This document shows, in pieces, positions 61,451 through 64,000 of a stretch of DNA of 64,000 nucleotides. How positions within the stretch are numbered: the stretch's first letter is position 1; every line of letters starts with the position of its first letter. The stretch is from Paenibacillus sp. JJ-100 (lineage in GTDB: Bacteria > Bacillota > Bacilli > Paenibacillales > Paenibacillaceae), in the NCBI RefSeq assembly GCF_948329825.1, contig NZ_CAOJCM010000005.1:215014-279013 (forward strand). The letters run 5' to 3'. The position numbers and the translations under genes were made by a program. The notes below the pieces were generated by a model, which saw nothing but the letters and a program-made list of their open reading frames with translations, was not told the DNA's origin and searched no databases.

Positions 61451-62611
61451 TTACACATCATCCAATCTTCGTCCTAGTGTAATACTCAAATCCTCAAAAT
61501 TTTCAACCGATGATTTCTTCTCATAAAAATGCACAGCATGTTGCAGCATACTCTCTCTGGCATAAAACACATCATCCGATGGTATAGGAAGAACCACTTT
61601 CTCTCCCATACTTGCTGACTTATAGATGGCGATAATTAATTCCAACGTATTTCTCCCGCTCTCTCCATCAACAATAAGCGGAGCTCCCCTCTCTATAGCA
61701 TCCAGCACATTCTCGACCTGTCCGGCATGACCTGCATGAGTGACTTCAGGCAGTTCGTCGAACTGCTGCTGCAGCTGCTGCTCAAGCTTCGGATTAGGTT
61801 CTGGGAATCCATTACTGCGCGAAGTCGATGCGGCCACTTTCCACGGAGCAGACACTCGGGCTTCTTTTCCTTGAAAAATTAATTGCTGCTCCTCTCCGTG
61901 ATGTATCACGGAACTTGTAATCATACCAACAGTTCCATGGCCGAAGCGCAGCATCGCCATCGAAATATCCTCTACCTCGGCATTGTTATGTGCCGTGTTT
62001 GCCATCATCGCCTGCACTTCGATAGGCGACCCCATCATCCAGAGCATGGCATCGATGTGATGTACCGCATGATTAAGGGTGCATCCACCGCCCTCCTTTT
62101 CCCAGGTCCCGCGCCACCACAGATCATAATAGTTATGTCCTCTCCACCAGTATGAATCCACCTGAACATGAAGAATAGGACCCATCAGCTTGCTATCTAG
62201 TACATTCTTTAGCTTCATCATGGGAGTGGTAAACCGGTTTTGTGCAACAACAGAGAGTAACTTGCCGCTTTTCTGAGCTGCATTCAGCATCTGATCCGCT
62301 TCCTCCAATGAAGAAGCCATCGGCTTTTCAACCAATACATGCTTGCCAGCTCGTAAAAAATCAGACGCGATCGAAGCATGAGTATACGGAGGAGTACAGA
62401 CCGATACAAGATCGATATCAGCTTGCAGCAGATCATGATAATCTGTGGCAGCTACTGCAGAGAGTAGTCTGTATTCGATGATTCGATTTTGTGCTTTTTC
62501 CACATACATATCTACCACAGCAACAATTCGGCATCGCTCAGGGAACTGCATATATGCGGCAATATGAGCGCTGCTAATCGCACCAGCCCCAATAATAGCT
62601 ACGTTGATCAT
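61451..62611 (-). CDS. Gfo/Idh/MocA family oxidoreductase
   Basis: This 386-residue protein has the N-terminal NAD(P) motif VAIIGAGAISSAH, the conserved lysine in VLVEKPM and the C-terminal domain segment GGGCTLNHAVHHIDAMLW with its catalytic-type histidine. Members oxidise or reduce sugars, inositols and related compounds, using tightly bound NAD(P). The substrate is unknown. The frame starts GTG-ATG after AAAGGAGG; either is possible and the ATG at 62611 is used here. It is divergent from an AraC regulator, which probably controls it. Confidence 0.9.
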   Translation of the reverse strand: MINVAIIGAGAISSAHIAAYMQFPERCRIVAVVDMYVEKAQNRIIEYRLLSAVAATDYHDLLQADIDLVSVCTPPYTHASIASDFLRAGKHVLVEKPMASSLEEADQMLNAAQKSGKLLSVVAQNRFTTPMMKLKNVLDSKLMGPILHVQVDSYWWRGHNYYDLWWRGTWEKEGGGCTLNHAVHHIDAMLWMMGSPIEVQAMMANTAHNNAEVEDISMAMLRFGHGTVGMITSSVIHHGEEQQLIFQGKEARVSAPWKVAASTSRSNGFPEPNPKLEQQLQQQFDELPEVTHAGHAGQVENVLDAIERGAPLIVDGESGRNTLELIIAIYKSASMGEKVVLPIPSDDVFYARESMLQHAVHFYEKKSSVENFEDLSITLGRRLDDV

Positions 62612-62723
62612 CACTTCATTCCTCCTTTGGTAGTTCCTTCACGATACCTCAGAATAAAGCGCTTTTATGCATGTATTCTGTGATAAAATGGAACTATCTT
62701 GCGATTATAGGGAGGTTTTTGTT

Positions 62724-63605
62724 TTGTTTCATATCGAAGATGATCAATTCAGCCTAACACCTCATCGCACTTCCCACTCAGCTTTTCGTGAAGTTTTTCA
62801 CGCACATTCGCAATTAGAGTTAACCTATATTCACGATGGCTATGGACAATTAATTACCGAAGGGCATGTATTCCCACTTGAACCGGGTATGCTTATGATT
62901 TTCAGGCCATTTCAGCTGCATCATGTGCAGATCGAGGTATCGGAAGCTCATCCGTTCATTCGAACGGTGCTTATGGTGGACTTGGAACTGCTACACTGTT
63001 ATTGGCCACACTTCATAACCACACATCATTTTATCCAACACCTTCTCCATGAGCAGCCTTCTATCCCCCCGATCTTGCTGACGCCGAGTTCTCCACTCAT
63101 TCAGCGAATGGAACATTTCGGTGAGCAGTACACACTCTTATTGCCTCATGAAGCTGCTGAGGATGCCCGGCTCTTTACGCTGGATATACTGACACAGCTT
63201 CGCTATTTGTGGAAAACAGCGATTCAGCCGCTGAATTCATACTCGTCCACCCAATCAGCAGACTTTTCAGGACATCTCAACCCCCATGCCGAAGCAGCCA
63301 TGCAGTGGATAGAACGGAACTATTCGGATTCATTTTCATTAGAAGATATAGCAGAGGAACTGCATTTATCGGCCTATCATCTGTCTCATGTGTTCAAAAA
63401 GGCCACCGGCACCAGCATCATTGCATATGCTCAGGCCACACGTATTCGTCATGCCTGCGTGCTGCTCAGCCGTACAGTGTTGTCCATTCCCGAGATTGGC
63501 CACCGTGTGGGCATGCCCAGCCCTTCTTATTTTTGCAAAGTATTTCGTAAAGCTACTGGCACCACACCGCATCAATATCGGTTGAAGGTGACAGGGAGAG
63601 ACTAG
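62724..63605 (+). CDS. AraC-family transcriptional regulator
   Basis: This protein of about 293 residues has an N-terminal cupin-like ligand domain (HAHSQLELTYIHDGYGQL, LEPGMLMIFRPFQLHHV) and a C-terminal AraC DNA-binding domain with two helix-turn-helix motifs: SLEDIAEELHLSAYHLSHVF and IPEIGHRVGMPSPSYFCKVF. Such regulators respond to sugars. The frame opens at 62667, but AGGGAGG eight bases before a TTG at 62724 gives the family's usual start. Divergence from the Gfo/Idh/MocA gene, across 110 bp, suggests it activates sugar-related oxidoreductase expression. Confidence 0.9.
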   Translation: MFHIEDDQFSLTPHRTSHSAFREVFHAHSQLELTYIHDGYGQLITEGHVFPLEPGMLMIFRPFQLHHVQIEVSEAHPFIRTVLMVDLELLHCYWPHFITTHHFIQHLLHEQPSIPPILLTPSSPLIQRMEHFGEQYTLLLPHEAAEDARLFTLDILTQLRYLWKTAIQPLNSYSSTQSADFSGHLNPHAEAAMQWIERNYSDSFSLEDIAEELHLSAYHLSHVFKKATGTSIIAYAQATRIRHACVLLSRTVLSIPEIGHRVGMPSPSYFCKVFRKATGTTPHQYRLKVTGRD

Positions 63606-63669
63606 TCGGAGATCGTAGTTGTCACTACTCAAACTCATGCTTATCAAGTTGTCTCCAGATCCACTGTCA

Positions 63670-64000
63670 TCAACGCACTTCCAGACCCAGCTTTTCCAAA
63701 TACACGCTCATACGCTCTGTTAATTGATCCAGATCAGACCTCTGATCCGTAGACATGCGATCCATGTGATAGCTGCCGTCTGGGTTTTCCACTATCGTTT
63801 TATACTGTTTCATCTGTTCATAGATCGATTTAAAGTCAGCATATTGCTCCTTCGTAAACAACTCCTCAGCCTTAGCGGATTGTTCCATCCAAAATGTTTC
63901 CTCGTCCATCAGCCTCGGTGAAACCGGTATAGCCCTGGAGGACTTATTCTCCAACGATTCCAGCTTATCAAAGAACGGTTGGAGTTCAGCCGCTAACCCT
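63670..64000 (-). CDS. hypothetical protein, N-terminus beyond the window
   Basis: The minus-strand frame is open from the window edge to a stop at 63670, giving at least 110 C-terminal residues, so the gene is cut at the window end. An internal TTG at 63954 could serve as start but has no ribosome site. The product is polar and helical, with EETFWMEQSAKAEELFTKEQ and DFKSIYEQMKQYKTIVEN, and has no membrane helix. I do not recognise it. No obvious terminator lies between it and the AraC gene it faces. Confidence 0.65.
   Translation of the reverse strand, partial: GLAAELQPFFDKLESLENKSSRAIPVSPRLMDEETFWMEQSAKAEELFTKEQYADFKSIYEQMKQYKTIVENPDGSYHMDRMSTDQRSDLDQLTERMSVYLEKLGLEVR

Noticed and set aside
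1..64000. tRNA, rRNA, CRISPR, prophage or insertion sequence
   Set aside because: I looked for cloverleaf ends, ribosomal motifs, regularly spaced direct repeats, transposase or integrase motifs and phage genes and found none I could support.

Overview
The window reads as chromosome of a spore-forming Gram-positive bacterium of the Paenibacillus type. The reasons are strong AAAGGAGG-like ribosome binding sites, frequent TTG and GTG starts, two alpha/beta small acid-soluble spore proteins with sigma-G-type promoters, orthologues of the Bacillus spore genes ylbJ, yunB and lytH, a SAM-I riboswitch, a tryptophan T-box, an SLH-domain surface protein, and a large secreted amylase-like enzyme with starch-binding modules. 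I see no rRNA, tRNA, CRISPR array, prophage or recognisable insertion sequence. The genus is inferred, not proven.

Layout. Positions 1-480 hold a tandem repeat of about 222 bp, and a diverged third copy of its core lies near 55.9 kb. Positions 600-4725 hold, on the minus strand, a NUDIX/MFS/small membrane protein operon, a RarD permease and an NAD(P)-binding oxidoreductase behind a perfect palindromic operator. A 1302-residue secreted enzyme (5086-8994, GH57/GH119-like core plus FN3 and CBM25 modules) has LacI-family/cre-like palindromes upstream. Positions 9495-13313 form an Fe-S and quinone neighbourhood: A-type carrier, aminofutalosine synthase MqnE, YutJ-like flavoprotein, YuzB, NifU-like protein. 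Next come an SDR, a DUF2167 protein, the riboswitch-controlled methionine importer metNIQ, a HEPN protein, heme A synthase, a thioredoxin-like protein, a DUF2515 protein, a MurJ-type flippase operon and a manganese-type importer mntABCD with a DtxR-like site.

Positions 29977-35928 form an envelope block: two tandem class B penicillin-binding proteins, a CvpA-like/transglutaminase fusion and a small membrane protein. From 36 to 44 kb there are an MFS permease, a Toprim protein, SCO, a YfhP-like membrane hydrolase, the two SASP genes, T-box-controlled trpS and an aldose epimerase. From 44.5 to 54.5 kb the gene content follows two Bacillus neighbourhoods: pepF, yycC-like, globin, ylbJ and nadK, then yutD-lipA facing lytH and yunB. 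Positions 54.9-57.6 kb hold the oxidative pentose phosphate pair gnd and zwf, followed by an HxlR regulator, the SLH/beta-helix surface protein, a Gfo/Idh/MocA oxidoreductase divergent from an AraC regulator, and a gene cut by the window end.

Most of the window is ordinary core genome. The least explained signals are the dispersed repeat, whose long stem shows paired base changes between copies and which carries a conserved CCTCC tract; the CvpA-transglutaminase fusion beside cell-wall transpeptidases; and a few very small genes that standard gene calling may miss. Many starts were reassigned here from ribosome binding site position.
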